Shown one piece after another: positions 1-8,784 of a stretch of 64,000 nt of DNA (the stretch's first letter is position 1; every line of letters starts with the position of its first letter). The stretch is taken from NCBI GenBank assembly GCA_017548605.1, contig JAFYZT010000040.1:124001-188000 (forward strand), read 5' to 3'. The notes below the pieces were generated by a model. It searched no databases. It was not told where the DNA came from and saw only the letters and a program-made list of their open reading frames with translations. The translations under genes were made by a program, and so were the position numbers. The stretch is from Prevotella sp. (GTDB lineage Bacteria; Bacteroidota; Bacteroidia; Bacteroidales; Bacteroidaceae).

Positions 1-597
1 CCACATGCTCGGTATCATTTTCCTTCATGGCTTTTTCGAGGTTTTCCAAGGAGCCATGAACCGGCATGTAGGGAGGCACATATATCTCCGTTGACGCCGC
101 CCAGATAACTACGACCCGTTGCAGGTCATTGTCTTTTCTGAACCGACGGATATCTTCGCGCAACTGTTCCACCATGTCCCACCGAGTTGAACAGTCCTTT
201 ACATTGTCGCCATCGATTCGTTTGGCATAATTTTTGTCGAAAGCGGCCTTCAAAGGAACGATTTTTTCCAATTCCTGTCTCACCGGTTCAATATCTTTTT
301 CCTTCAGCACCTCCGCATACATGGCAGCCTGGTAAGCATTTTGCGGGTACACGTCCCATGTGGCGAATACCAAATCGTCGAGTTTAGCCAGCGGCACAAT
401 GTCCGCATAATGCAGGTATTTCTTATTATCGCCTTTTCCTACGCGTATTTTGTCGTACTGTGTCATTGAGCCGATTGGTTTGGCCAGTCCTTTGCGTACC
501 ATGAACACCCCTGTCAAGAATGTTGTAGCCACGGCTCCGCATCCAACGATCATCACGCCCAGTTTACCCTCAGCTGGTAACACGTTATTCTGTTTCA
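1..597 (-). CDS. myo-inositol-1-phosphate synthase (inositol-3-phosphate synthase), 3' part beyond window
   Basis: The N-terminal 199 codons are present and the gene runs off the left edge. The protein begins MKQNNVLPAEGKLGVMIVG and carries a nucleotide-binding turn (GCGAVATTF), then DKIRVGKGDNKKYLHYADI and IDGDNVKDC, which I recognise from the Bacteroidetes form of inositol-3-phosphate synthase. The enzyme converts glucose 6-phosphate to inositol 3-phosphate with NAD+. It is the last gene of a five-gene minus-strand cluster, starting 12 bases after the HAD phosphatase stop. With a CDP-alcohol phosphatidyltransferase and a phosphatase next door, it most likely supplies the headgroup for phosphatidylinositol. 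The C-terminal catalytic part cannot be checked here. Confidence 0.85.
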
Positions 598-609
598 TAT
601 ATAGTATAT

Positions 610-1329
610 TTAATTTTTAAGCAACATTGTCAGTTGGCTTAGATGAGAAATGACATAGTCGGCACAGCAATTTTCATGCTGTTTTCCCTCCCATGTTTCC
701 CCTTTCAGCCATGCTGTTTTGCATCCTGACTGTTTTGCCGGAATGATGTCCTTTTCCATGCTATCGCCCACGACAAGCACTTCTTCCGGCTTCATTTCCA
801 ACGCCTCCACCCCCAATTTGAAGATTGCAGGGTTAGGCTTTCTCACCCCCACTTTTGCAGACTCCACCACATGACAAAAACAATTTGCAATGTCGAATTC
901 ATTCAACACCACCTCGATATTGCCATAGAAGTTCGTCACGAGTGCCATCGGAAAAGATTTCCCCAACGAGTTCAACACTCCCTTGCTTTCAAACGTATAT
1001 TTCCCTACCTTATTGTATAGCATTTGCAATAAAGAATCGACCGTTGATTGAGCGACCTCATCCGTTACGTTCCACAGTTCTTTTTCCCTGAGGCACGCTA
1101 CTTGCATTTGCAATTTTCTTTGCAGTGTTTGTCGGAACGTATAATCCGATTGGATGATATGTCCAGCACCCAATGCTTTCTCCGCATACACATATGCCAC
1201 TTTATATTGATCCCATGATATAGGGATACACATTTCTTCATACCCATGCCAGATGAAGCGACCCCAATGACACCCACCCGTATCGAGAGTGCCTCCATAA
1301 TCGAATATCAGCGCTTTGAGCTTACTCAT
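610..1329 (-). CDS. HAD-family phosphatase, probable phosphatidylinositol-phosphate phosphatase
   Basis: This 239-residue protein has all four HAD motifs: DYGGTLDTGG near residue 10 (nucleophile Asp), VTNF near 130, the Lys motif KVGVRKPNPAIF and the acidic motif VVGDSMEKD. There is no signal peptide, so it is cytoplasmic. Its start overlaps the end of the CDP-alcohol phosphatidyltransferase gene by 8 bases and the inositol-phosphate synthase follows 12 bases later. From this position I infer that it removes the phosphate from phosphatidylinositol phosphate, as proposed for the matching gene of the Bacteroides thetaiotaomicron inositol-lipid cluster. The fold is certain; the substrate is inferred from context, and another small phosphoester is possible. 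Confidence 0.8.
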   Translation of the reverse strand: MSKLKALIFDYGGTLDTGGCHWGRFIWHGYEEMCIPISWDQYKVAYVYAEKALGAGHIIQSDYTFRQTLQRKLQMQVACLREKELWNVTDEVAQSTVDSLLQMLYNKVGKYTFESKGVLNSLGKSFPMALVTNFYGNIEVVLNEFDIANCFCHVVESAKVGVRKPNPAIFKLGVEALEMKPEEVLVVGDSMEKDIIPAKQSGCKTAWLKGETWEGKQHENCCADYVISHLSQLTMLLKN

Positions 1330-2323
1330 TTCCGTTGTTGTCGGTCATCATATCTTCCCTCATCTTCCGGCATAAGCTCTCATGGGTACGGTGCATGTGT
1401 ATATAAATGCACATAAGCACGATTATCTCAAAGAGAAAATATACCCAGGGACAATTAGCAAGGCATGTGATATATAACACAATAGCTCTTGTGTTGAAAG
1501 AGAGGATGTTGGTATATTTCATGAGTGGTCGGCTACCATCGAGGAACCGTTCACGTACCTTCGCCGGCACCTTTTCCACTTCTCCATATTTTTTTTTCAG
1601 TGTAGCGTAGAAATTTTGGAACTCCGGTGTTCTTCGTTCCTGTGCCTTGCAGTAGTTGGCATAGTTGTAATAGAACAATCGTTTCCAGAACGCATTCTTT
1701 TTCGGCAAATTATCATAAATACTGCGTTGCTGCGCATAAGTGTCCAGTTCACTTCCTTTTTTCCCTTTCAGAAAGAGGAGGTGTATCTGTCGGTAGTAAT
1801 CTGCGTCAGAGCTTTGCGGAGAGTGGCAAATGAGTCCCGCCACGGCAGCGAGCACCCATATCCATACGCCCCATTTGATGTCTGTCCCAGGCATCAGTTG
1901 CGGCATGATTCTCAAACAAAGTGCGAAGTATATGGAAAAGAACCATACATCACCTGCAAATCCATCGAGAACCCTTCCCACAAGTGTTTTCTGATTCGTC
2001 AACCGAGCCAGTTGGCCGTCGGTGCTGTCACAGAAATTCGCCGTCATGAGCAGCAACATTCCCGCCAAGTTATGCCACAAGTCGGTATAATAGAACATAA
2101 CCGCTGCCGCAATGCCGAGAAATATGGAAAGAATGGTGATAACGTTTGGATGCACGCCCAGTTTTCGCCAGATGAGAGCAAAGAACAGACCTATGGGTCG
2201 AGTGAAATGCACATCGAGCCATTCCTCCGTGTCTTTCGATTTAAGAGAGGCGCGCAGCAAATCCCTAAACGACTGTTTTTGGTTGCTCTTGCCCATATTT
2301 TGCATGTTATCTCTTTTTGTCAT
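1322..2323 (-). CDS. CDP-alcohol phosphatidyltransferase, probable phosphatidylinositol-phosphate synthase
   Basis: This 333-residue integral membrane protein carries the CDP-alcohol phosphotransferase signature: DSTDGQLAR, then eight residues, then GRVLDGFAGD, giving the DG-AR-G-D-D pattern that binds CDP-diacylglycerol and two metal ions. Hydrophobic segments flank it (HPNVITILSIFLGIAAAVMF, a stretch after the motif, and two near the C terminus). The C-terminal half is longer than in minimal family members. It lies between an ATP-grasp gene (7-base gap) and a HAD phosphatase (8-base overlap), with an inositol-phosphate synthase in the same cluster, so inositol phosphate is the likely acceptor alcohol. 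Glycerol phosphate or another polyol phosphate cannot be ruled out from sequence alone. Confidence 0.85.
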   Translation of the reverse strand: MTKRDNMQNMGKSNQKQSFRDLLRASLKSKDTEEWLDVHFTRPIGLFFALIWRKLGVHPNVITILSIFLGIAAAVMFYYTDLWHNLAGMLLLMTANFCDSTDGQLARLTNQKTLVGRVLDGFAGDVWFFSIYFALCLRIMPQLMPGTDIKWGVWIWVLAAVAGLICHSPQSSDADYYRQIHLLFLKGKKGSELDTYAQQRSIYDNLPKKNAFWKRLFYYNYANYCKAQERRTPEFQNFYATLKKKYGEVEKVPAKVRERFLDGSRPLMKYTNILSFNTRAIVLYITCLANCPWVYFLFEIIVLMCIYIHMHRTHESLCRKMREDMMTDNNGNE

Positions 2324-2330
2324 GTGTATT

Positions 2331-3155
2331 TCATACCTGATTCTGCCTTTTTTGCAGGCACATCGTGGCCAATCGTGCTATGGCCTCAGCCGCATCCGTC
2401 CTACAACGAGAAAAACTAGGCCAGTCATTAAAATCAATGAGGAAGAATCGTCCTTTTTCATCAACGATGCAATCTCCCCCGTATATCTTTACGTCAAGTG
2501 TCCTTGCCAACTGTTCAGCCACCGTTTTCAAACCTTCCACATTAAATCGAAAATGATTTGCCGGTCCATTTACCTTTTCATGTTCGAATTTAGTGATTCC
2601 GTCGTCGGTTGGGTAAAAGTATCGGAAGAAGCCCGTGTCAAGCACACCATAGAATTTTACTACGTCGCCCGGAACATGAGCCATAACCGACACCTCCTTG
2701 ACCCCACGATTATGGAAACGCGACACCCATTCATCCACCGATTCATTCTTTGGCACGAACACCACATCGTCAGCATGCTGTGCCGCCATGTCACCTCTTT
2801 TCACCCAATGCCCCTTATCCCCCCGTTCCGGAGGTATAGGCCAATGATGCTCCCTCATGACAGCATGCCAAACGCTTCTTGCACAACGGGCCACCCCCAT
2901 CGGACTATTGAGAACCACCGCCCCCTCTTTCTCCCTCTGGGCCAACCATTGCAAAGTCTCCGGCATTCTTCCCATAGAGAGGAAAAGCGTTGTGGAAGCG
3001 AATTCTTGTCTCGATTTTTCAAAAATCAGTTCCTTTTCGCTAACGAGCACGTCAATGCCCATCCTTTCTGCCACTTCTTGCAGGATAGCTTTGTCATTCC
3101 TTTCTGAATTTGGCGAGAATAGGGCATCTCGTATCACGGCCACTCTGCTTGTCAT
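2331..3155 (-). CDS. ATP-grasp-like protein of the inositol-lipid cluster
   Basis: This 274-residue protein ends with an ATP-grasp-like metal site, VKIYGGDCIVDEKGRFFLIDFNDWPSF, where the acidic GGD and the D-x-N of IDFND match the Mg-ATP ligands of RimK and inositol-polyphosphate kinase-like enzymes. The middle (VSVMAHVPGDVVKFYGV) resembles the nucleotide-binding lid. There is no signal peptide or membrane segment. Its start overlaps the stop of the upstream nucleotidyltransferase by four bases (ATGA type), so the two are probably translationally coupled. I cannot assign the substrate; phosphorylation or ligation of an inositol-containing headgroup is a context inference. Confidence 0.7.
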   Translation of the reverse strand: MTSRVAVIRDALFSPNSERNDKAILQEVAERMGIDVLVSEKELIFEKSRQEFASTTLFLSMGRMPETLQWLAQREKEGAVVLNSPMGVARCARSVWHAVMREHHWPIPPERGDKGHWVKRGDMAAQHADDVVFVPKNESVDEWVSRFHNRGVKEVSVMAHVPGDVVKFYGVLDTGFFRYFYPTDDGITKFEHEKVNGPANHFRFNVEGLKTVAEQLARTLDVKIYGGDCIVDEKGRFFLIDFNDWPSFSRCRTDAAEAIARLATMCLQKRQNQV

Positions 3156-3862
3156 GGTTCCTTTACGAATTGGTTTGCCAGAGCCACGTCGGCAACATGA
3201 TCCACATCCAGCACCTTTGAGAATTTGAATGCCTTTATGCGCAGTCCATTTGCTATCAAAGCCCTTTGAAAATTACGCATCCGCCGTTCACCACGGCGAA
3301 CACATTCATCCAATATGGGCCACACAACAGGTGTCATGCCGTATATTCCCCCCGACACATATCTTACATTCGATGAGCTGTCGAGAAATGCCGTGATGTT
3401 CATATCGTCGTCAACCTCCACATATAGCGGTTTTTCATCGTCGACAAAATCCGTCACCCCCATGAGCGCATCACAACCATCTTGTGTTACGAATTGTTGG
3501 AAGACATCGACATATTCGGCAAATTCCTTTTCCCTGAACACTGTGTCGACTGTTGTCAGACAGAACGGTCCATCGCCGATGAAGCTATGCAATACATGCA
3601 GGCTATGCATGGAACTGGGTGTTCTTTTTTCTACTATCTGCAATGGTAACTGTTTTTCCTGCATTTTTCGAAGATGAACTCCTACCTGCGGCCATTTGTC
3701 ATTGCATATAATAGCAATGGATTCCGCGTCATGCTCCATGAATATTCTCATCAGTCTGTCGACGAGACATTCCCCATCCACCTCCACCAGCGGTTTAGGA
3801 CATTTCAATCCCTCTTCCGCCAGCCTCGACCCATCGCCTGCCGCTATGATGGCATACTTCAT
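3152..3862 (-). CDS. Sugar/alditol-phosphate nucleotidyltransferase (NTP_transferase fold)
   Basis: With the start placed at 3862 the protein begins MKYAIIAAGDGSRLAEEG, the glycine-rich nucleotide-binding loop of GT-A nucleotidyltransferases, followed by KCPKPLVEVDGE (the conserved Lys-Pro-Leu segment) and a TTVDTVF metal-binding region. About 236 residues, cytoplasmic. An in-frame ATG at 3901 would add 13 residues unlike the family, and the TATCTTTG promoter element at 3917-3924 would leave it almost no leader, so 3862 is preferred. It is the first gene of the inositol-lipid cluster. It may make a nucleotide-activated inositol or polyol phosphate (CDP-inositol type), but that is inference. 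Confidence 0.75.
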   Translation of the reverse strand: MKYAIIAAGDGSRLAEEGLKCPKPLVEVDGECLVDRLMRIFMEHDAESIAIICNDKWPQVGVHLRKMQEKQLPLQIVEKRTPSSMHSLHVLHSFIGDGPFCLTTVDTVFREKEFAEYVDVFQQFVTQDGCDALMGVTDFVDDEKPLYVEVDDDMNITAFLDSSSNVRYVSGGIYGMTPVVWPILDECVRRGERRMRNFQRALIANGLRIKAFKFSKVLDVDHVADVALANQFVKEP

Positions 3863-3916
3863 AACCTTTTGTTTCGCCTTTTTTGGTTGTATACTTCCCA
3901 TTCAGGCATTAGACCG

Positions 3917-3924
3917 CAAAGATA
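3917..3924 (-). promoter_or_regulatory. Bacteroidetes -7 element for the inositol-lipid cluster
   Basis: Read on the minus strand these bases are TATCTTTG, an exact match to TAnnTTTG. Transcription would begin near 3911, about 50 bases before the chosen start at 3862. No TTTG sits at the ideal 19-20 base distance; a TTTG at 3948-3951 is 23 bases away. Confidence 0.5.
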
Positions 3925-3998
3925 ACCATTATTGTCGACAACTAAAACAAAAAAAGCAAAAAAAAGCGTTTTCGTGAGAGATATTCGTGTAAATTGTG

Positions 3999-4006
3999 TA
4001 CTTTTG
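3999..4006 (+). promoter_or_regulatory. Bacteroidetes -7 element for cysE
   Basis: TACTTTTG matches TAnnTTTG exactly and lies 40 bases before the cysE start. No clear -33 TTTG at the expected distance, so only the -7 element is supported. Confidence 0.45.
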
Positions 4007-4046
4007 CAACATCATATAAGAATCATTTATTGACACACCGCTCATC

Positions 4047-4934
4047 ATGAGTCCAAGCGACACGACCCTCACACTGACACGCGCAGTAAAGGCTTTATCA
4101 GAGCCTTCATCGTTGAAGGGACTGTTCCACAATCACCAGTCTGGAGCGCCATTGCCCTCCGGCGTGACATTGCAGGAAATCATTGAGATTTCCAGGTCTA
4201 TTCTTTTTCCCGGTTTTTATGGAAAGGCTACCCTGCACCTTTCCACCCTTGAATACCACCTCGGTGTCAGTGCCCAGCGTCTGCACCACCTGTTGACCGA
4301 ACAGATACATGCTGGTCTTTGTTTTTCCGGCATTCATGAGAATAATGTAACGGAACAGGAAAAGAATCATGAACGTGCCGAGCACATTGCCACCGATTTG
4401 ATAAGCCGTCTGCCCGAAATCCGCCAGATATTGGCCACAGACGTGGAAGCCGCCTATAATGGTGACCCAGCTGCTGAAAGTTTTGGTGAGATTATCTCTT
4501 GCTATCCCGTTATCAAAGCCCTTTCGAACTATCGCATCGCCCATGAATTGTACCTTCTTGGTGTACCTTTGATACCTCGCATGATGACAGAAATGGCCCA
4601 TTCCGAGACTGGTATAGATATTCATCCCGCTGCCACAATAGGCCATCATTTCACTATCGACCATGGTACGGGAGTTGTTATTGGAGCCACCTGTATTATC
4701 GGCAACCATGTGAAACTATACCAAGGTGTGACCTTAGGTGCGAAGAGTTTTCCTTTAGACGCTGAAGGCAATCCCATCAAAGGTATCCTCCGACATCCCA
4801 TTCTCGAGGACAATGTGATAGTATATTCCAATGCTACTATTTTGGGGCGCATCACCATTGGTGAAGGTTGTGTTGTGGGTGCGAACCAATGGGTGACCAA
4901 GGATATGGAAGCGGGTGAAAAGATAAAAAAATAA
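4047..4934 (+). CDS. cysE: Serine O-acetyltransferase
   Basis: This 295-residue protein has an N-terminal helical region (1-150) and a left-handed beta-helix built from hexapeptide repeats (from about 190: GIDIHPAATIGHHFTIDHGTGVVIGATCIIG and onward). The HPAA and IDHGTGVVIG segments are diagnostic of serine acetyltransferases, the second carrying the catalytic Asp-His pair. The enzyme makes O-acetylserine from serine and acetyl-CoA, the first step of cysteine synthesis. It is the first plus-strand gene after a divergent intergenic region, with a TACTTTTG promoter element upstream. The C terminus is short (ends MEAGEKIKK), so the cysteine-feedback tail of enterobacterial CysE is not obvious. 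Confidence 0.92.
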   Translation: MSPSDTTLTLTRAVKALSEPSSLKGLFHNHQSGAPLPSGVTLQEIIEISRSILFPGFYGKATLHLSTLEYHLGVSAQRLHHLLTEQIHAGLCFSGIHENNVTEQEKNHERAEHIATDLISRLPEIRQILATDVEAAYNGDPAAESFGEIISCYPVIKALSNYRIAHELYLLGVPLIPRMMTEMAHSETGIDIHPAATIGHHFTIDHGTGVVIGATCIIGNHVKLYQGVTLGAKSFPLDAEGNPIKGILRHPILEDNVIVYSNATILGRITIGEGCVVGANQWVTKDMEAGEKIKK

Positions 4935-4987
4935 ATATTAAGATTTATTATTACCATTTATTCTGAAACATATAAACTCTATATACG

Positions 4988-6547
4988 ATGGAATTTGAAT
5001 TAATTGCCAAGACGTTCATGGGTCTGGAACCTGTTTTGGCCCAGGAACTTACCCAATTGGGAGCGAACAATGTACAGATAGGTAGGAGGATGGTGTCTTT
5101 TACCGGCAATCAAGAATTGATGTACCGTGCCAATTTCCAATTACACACGGCTATCCGTATCTTGAAACCCATCAAGCATTTCAAGGCACGCACTCCCGAT
5201 GAAGTGTACGAAGAAGTGAAGACCATCGACTGGCAGCGCTTTTTGGGCAACGACAAGACCTTTGCCGTTGACTCCGTTGTTTTTTCCGAAGAGTTCCGCC
5301 ACAGCAAGTTTGTCAGTTACAAGGTGAAAGACGCCATTGTTGACCAGTTTCGTGAACAGACTGGTTCCCGTCCGAATATTTCCGTAAGCAATCCAGATAT
5401 TCGTTTACATATCCACATTGCCGAGACAGACTGCACGTTAAGTTTGGATTCGAGTGGAGAGTCGCTTCACCGTCGTGGTTACCGTCAAGAATCCACCGAA
5501 GCCCCCTTGAATGAAGTGTTGGCCGCCGGCATGATTCTTCTTACCGGTTGGCATGGCGACACCGATTTCATAGACCCTATGTGTGGCTCCGGCACTTTGT
5601 TGATAGAAGCCGCCTTGATAGCCCGCAACATATCACCTGGTGTTTTCCGCAAAGAATTTGCTTTTGAGAGATGGCCGGATTTCAATCAGGATTTGTTCGA
5701 TGAAATCTATAACGACGACTCGCAGGAGCGTGAATTCCAGGGACATATCTACGGTTACGACATCGATATGAAATGTGTGAACACCGCCCGTTTGAATGTA
5801 AAGGCCGCCGGTCTGTCGTCATGTATTACCGTTGAACAAGCCGACTTCCAGAATTTCACTCAACCCGAGCGCAAGAGCATCCTTGTGACCAATCCCCCAT
5901 ACGGTGAGCGTATCAGTACACCTGACCTGTTGGGAACATATCGTATGATTGGCGAGCGTCTGAAACATGCGTTTCAGGACAACGAGGCCTGGGTGCTTAG
6001 CTATCGCGAGGAGTGCTTCGACCAGATTGGTCTGAAGCCTTCCATCAAGATACCCCTTTATAATGGTTCTTTGGAATGTGAGTTCCGCAAATACAACATT
6101 TTTAGCGGTAAGTTGCGTGAGTTCCGCCAGGAAGGCGGTCAGGTGAAAACCGACGAGGAACGTGCCGCCATGGCCGAGAAACATCGTTTCAAGAAAGTGC
6201 GTGAGTTCAAAAAGCGTCTCGATGAAGAACAAGAGAATGAAGAAGGTGATATCCGTTCGTTCACGTTCCACTCTATCGAGCGTCAGGACGAGCGTGAGCG
6301 CGAACGTCTTGCTCGCAAGCGTCGTTTTGAGGGAACACGCGAGGAGCAAGGCCGCGGTTCCCGTCCTTGGCGGCGTGATGACGGCACAGAGAGTCGTCGT
6401 TTTGGAGACCGAGGCAGAGGACGTTTCGGAGACCGGGACAGAGGACGATTTGGTGACCGTGATTCCAACAAGCCATGGAAAAAAGACGGAAGAACACGTG
6501 ATGGCTTCCGTAAAGGAGAGAAAGGAGGTAGCCACCATGATGATTAA
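4988..6547 (+). CDS. rlmL: THUMP-domain 23S rRNA (guanine-N2)-methyltransferase, RlmL-like, with basic low-complexity tail
   Basis: Residues 1-160 form the ferredoxin-like/THUMP RNA-binding part, followed by a class I methyltransferase with motif I DPMCGSGTLLIEAAL near 198 and motif IV TNPPYGER near 307, the NPPY catalytic loop of exocyclic amine methyltransferases. It matches the N-terminal (RlmL) half of the E. coli RlmKL fusion, acting on G2445 of 23S rRNA. After about residue 385 comes a charged helix, then a disordered tail with three FGDR repeats (RRFGDRGRGRFGDRDRGRFGDRD, split here for reading: FGDRGRGR, FGDRDRGR, FGDRD). The last 11 bases overlap the next gene. Symbol given by similarity; the tail is absent from E. 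coli RlmL. Confidence 0.88.
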   Translation: MEFELIAKTFMGLEPVLAQELTQLGANNVQIGRRMVSFTGNQELMYRANFQLHTAIRILKPIKHFKARTPDEVYEEVKTIDWQRFLGNDKTFAVDSVVFSEEFRHSKFVSYKVKDAIVDQFREQTGSRPNISVSNPDIRLHIHIAETDCTLSLDSSGESLHRRGYRQESTEAPLNEVLAAGMILLTGWHGDTDFIDPMCGSGTLLIEAALIARNISPGVFRKEFAFERWPDFNQDLFDEIYNDDSQEREFQGHIYGYDIDMKCVNTARLNVKAAGLSSCITVEQADFQNFTQPERKSILVTNPPYGERISTPDLLGTYRMIGERLKHAFQDNEAWVLSYREECFDQIGLKPSIKIPLYNGSLECEFRKYNIFSGKLREFRQEGGQVKTDEERAAMAEKHRFKKVREFKKRLDEEQENEEGDIRSFTFHSIERQDERERERLARKRRFEGTREEQGRGSRPWRRDDGTESRRFGDRGRGRFGDRDRGRFGDRDSNKPWKKDGRTRDGFRKGEKGGSHHDD

Positions 6548-8708
6548 TATAAGAACAACGTTTGCTATCTCCCTCTTATTATTTACCACGCAAGCCATGG
6601 CTCAGAAAAAACAATTCACGTTAGAAGACCTGAACTACGGTGGTAACAATTACCACAATATGATTCCCGAGAACCGCTACACCACATGGTGGGGCGATGA
6701 GTTGGTTCGTACCGAGTACGACCATTGTTCCGTGGTAAACAAACAGACAGGTGAAGAGACCCTTCTGTTTGACCTTGTGGAGTTGAACGACTGGGCTGGA
6801 ACGGTCGACAGCACGCGCATCCGCCATTTCTACTACGCCACCTTCCCCTATCCAGAGAAATCACTTGTTTTGTTGAGCAGTAAGCAAGAGCGCATATTAG
6901 TAAACTGGCAAGAGAAACGCTGCGTATGGCGTCAGAGTCGTCAGGTGAACGGTCTGCGTGAGGACAATGAAGACTGGAACAGTGAATCACGTGCCGTTGC
7001 TTTTGTTGCCAACCACAACCTCTACGTGACCGACGCCGAAGGTAAGTTACATCAGGTTAGTCGTGATGGCAGTCGCGAATTGGTGTATGGCCAGAGCGTA
7101 CATCGCGACGAGTTCGGCATTGAGAAAGGCACCTTTTGGAGTCCCGACGGAAAACGTCTGGCCTTCTACCGCATGGATCAGAGCATGGTCTCGGATTACC
7201 CACAGGTAGACATCGACAACCGCATTGCCAGTTATGAGCCAGATAAATATCCCATGGCCGGTGAGACATCGCACAAGGTAACCGTTGGTGTGTTTGATTT
7301 AAGTACTGACCGCGTGGTCTATCTTGATGCAGGTGACCCTACCGACCGCTATTTCACCAATATCCAGTGGAGTCCTGATGGCAGCACTATCTACATGTTT
7401 GAGTTGAACCGTGACCAGAACGACTGTCGTCTTACCTATTACGACGCCGTAACAGGTAAGAAGAAAGGTGAGTTGTATCACGAAACCAGCGATAAGTATG
7501 TAGAGCCCCTGCACCCCATCACCTTTCTACCTTGGGACGCGAAGAAATTCATCCTACAAAGCCAGCTAGACGGTTACAACCACCTCTATTTATACAATAC
7601 CGAGGGTAAGCTGCTCAAGCAGTTAACCAAGGGCGAATGGGTGGTCATGGAGTTGGTCGGTTTCAACGAGAAGAAGAAATCCGTGGTTATTCTGAGTAAT
7701 GAAGAAAGTCCTATTCAAGCCAATTTCCATGAGGTAAGCATTAACAACGGGAAGCGTACCTTATTGGACAACGGCCAAGGCTATCACCATGGTGAGTTGA
7801 GCAAGAGCGGACAATATCTTTGCGACATCTCTTCCGCACCCACTACCCCACGGGATATTGACATCATCGACTTTAGCGGCAGCAAAAGCCAACGTTTTAC
7901 CTGGCTCCATGCCGCCGACCCCTGGAAAGACTACGAGGTGCCCACCTATGAGAGCGGCACCATCAAGGCCGCCGACGGCACTACCGATTTGTATTACCGA
8001 TTGGTGAAACCCACCCATTTCGACCCCACGAAGAAATACCCCACCATCATCTACGTATATGGTGGCCCTCATGCCCACTGTGTTGATGCCTCATGGCACT
8101 ACAGCAGTCGCAGTTGGGAAACCTACATGGCCCAGAAGGGTTATGTGCTGTTCATCCTCGACAACCGCGGTTCCGAGAATCGTGGCCGTGATTTTGAACA
8201 AGTAACGTTCCGTCATCTGGGACAGGCAGAGATGACCGACCAGATGAAAGGCGTGGAATACCTGCGTTCACTGCCCTTTGTGGACCGTGACCGTATGGGC
8301 GTTCATGGTTGGAGTTTCGGTGGTTTCATGACCATTTCTTTGATGGTGAACCATCCCGACGTTTTCAAAGTTGGTGTTGCCGGGGGACCTGTGATTGACT
8401 GGAAATGGTATGAGGTGATGTATGGTGAACGTTATATGGACACCCCCCAAACCAATCCTGAAGGCTACGCCCAAACTTCGCTCGTCGATAGAGCTAAGGA
8501 TTTGAAAGGAAAGTTACAGATTATCACAGGCTACAACGATGCCACGGTAGTCCCCCAACACTGTCTGTCTTTTATTGCCGCTTGTATACAAGCTGGTACT
8601 CAGCCCGACTTCTTCGTGTATCCCGGGGAACCCCACAATATGCGTGGCCACCAGAGCACCCACTTGCATGAGCGCATCAGTCAGTATTTTGAGGACTATT
8701 TGAAGTGA
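6537..8708 (+). CDS. Dipeptidyl peptidase IV (S9B prolyl oligopeptidase family), secreted
   Basis: Chosen start 6537 gives 723 residues, a signal peptide ([16 protein letters not shown]...AMA) and an AGGAGG ribosome-binding site at 6523-6528; an upstream in-frame extension has no such support. The N-terminal beta-propeller (DPPIV_N) spans about 40-470 and the alpha/beta-hydrolase domain follows. The catalytic triad is visible: Ser593 in GWSFGG, Asp668 in GYNDATV and His700 in GEPHNMRG. The enzyme removes X-Pro or X-Ala dipeptides from peptides in the periplasm or at the surface and supports amino-acid scavenging. Its first 11 bases overlap the methyltransferase gene, so translation may be coupled despite unrelated functions. 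Confidence 0.92.
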   Translation: MMINIRTTFAISLLLFTTQAMAQKKQFTLEDLNYGGNNYHNMIPENRYTTWWGDELVRTEYDHCSVVNKQTGEETLLFDLVELNDWAGTVDSTRIRHFYYATFPYPEKSLVLLSSKQERILVNWQEKRCVWRQSRQVNGLREDNEDWNSESRAVAFVANHNLYVTDAEGKLHQVSRDGSRELVYGQSVHRDEFGIEKGTFWSPDGKRLAFYRMDQSMVSDYPQVDIDNRIASYEPDKYPMAGETSHKVTVGVFDLSTDRVVYLDAGDPTDRYFTNIQWSPDGSTIYMFELNRDQNDCRLTYYDAVTGKKKGELYHETSDKYVEPLHPITFLPWDAKKFILQSQLDGYNHLYLYNTEGKLLKQLTKGEWVVMELVGFNEKKKSVVILSNEESPIQANFHEVSINNGKRTLLDNGQGYHHGELSKSGQYLCDISSAPTTPRDIDIIDFSGSKSQRFTWLHAADPWKDYEVPTYESGTIKAADGTTDLYYRLVKPTHFDPTKKYPTIIYVYGGPHAHCVDASWHYSSRSWETYMAQKGYVLFILDNRGSENRGRDFEQVTFRHLGQAEMTDQMKGVEYLRSLPFVDRDRMGVHGWSFGGFMTISLMVNHPDVFKVGVAGGPVIDWKWYEVMYGERYMDTPQTNPEGYAQTSLVDRAKDLKGKLQIITGYNDATVVPQHCLSFIAACIQAGTQPDFFVYPGEPHNMRGHQSTHLHERISQYFEDYLK

Positions 8709-8784
8709 TAGCAAAAAAGTGAGTGATGAGAGAATTGATTGTTATAGGAAGGAATTAATACTGAGGAATTTATCAACAAATAAT

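Noticed and set aside
2112-3107. A 331-codon plus-strand frame opposite the inositol-lipid cluster
   Set aside because: Spans the junction of two good minus-strand genes; low-quality composition and no start signal.
5819-6598. A 259-codon minus-strand frame rich in Thr and Val opposite the methyltransferase tail
   Set aside because: It mirrors the repetitive Arg/Gly/Asp codons; no promoter or ribosome-binding site.
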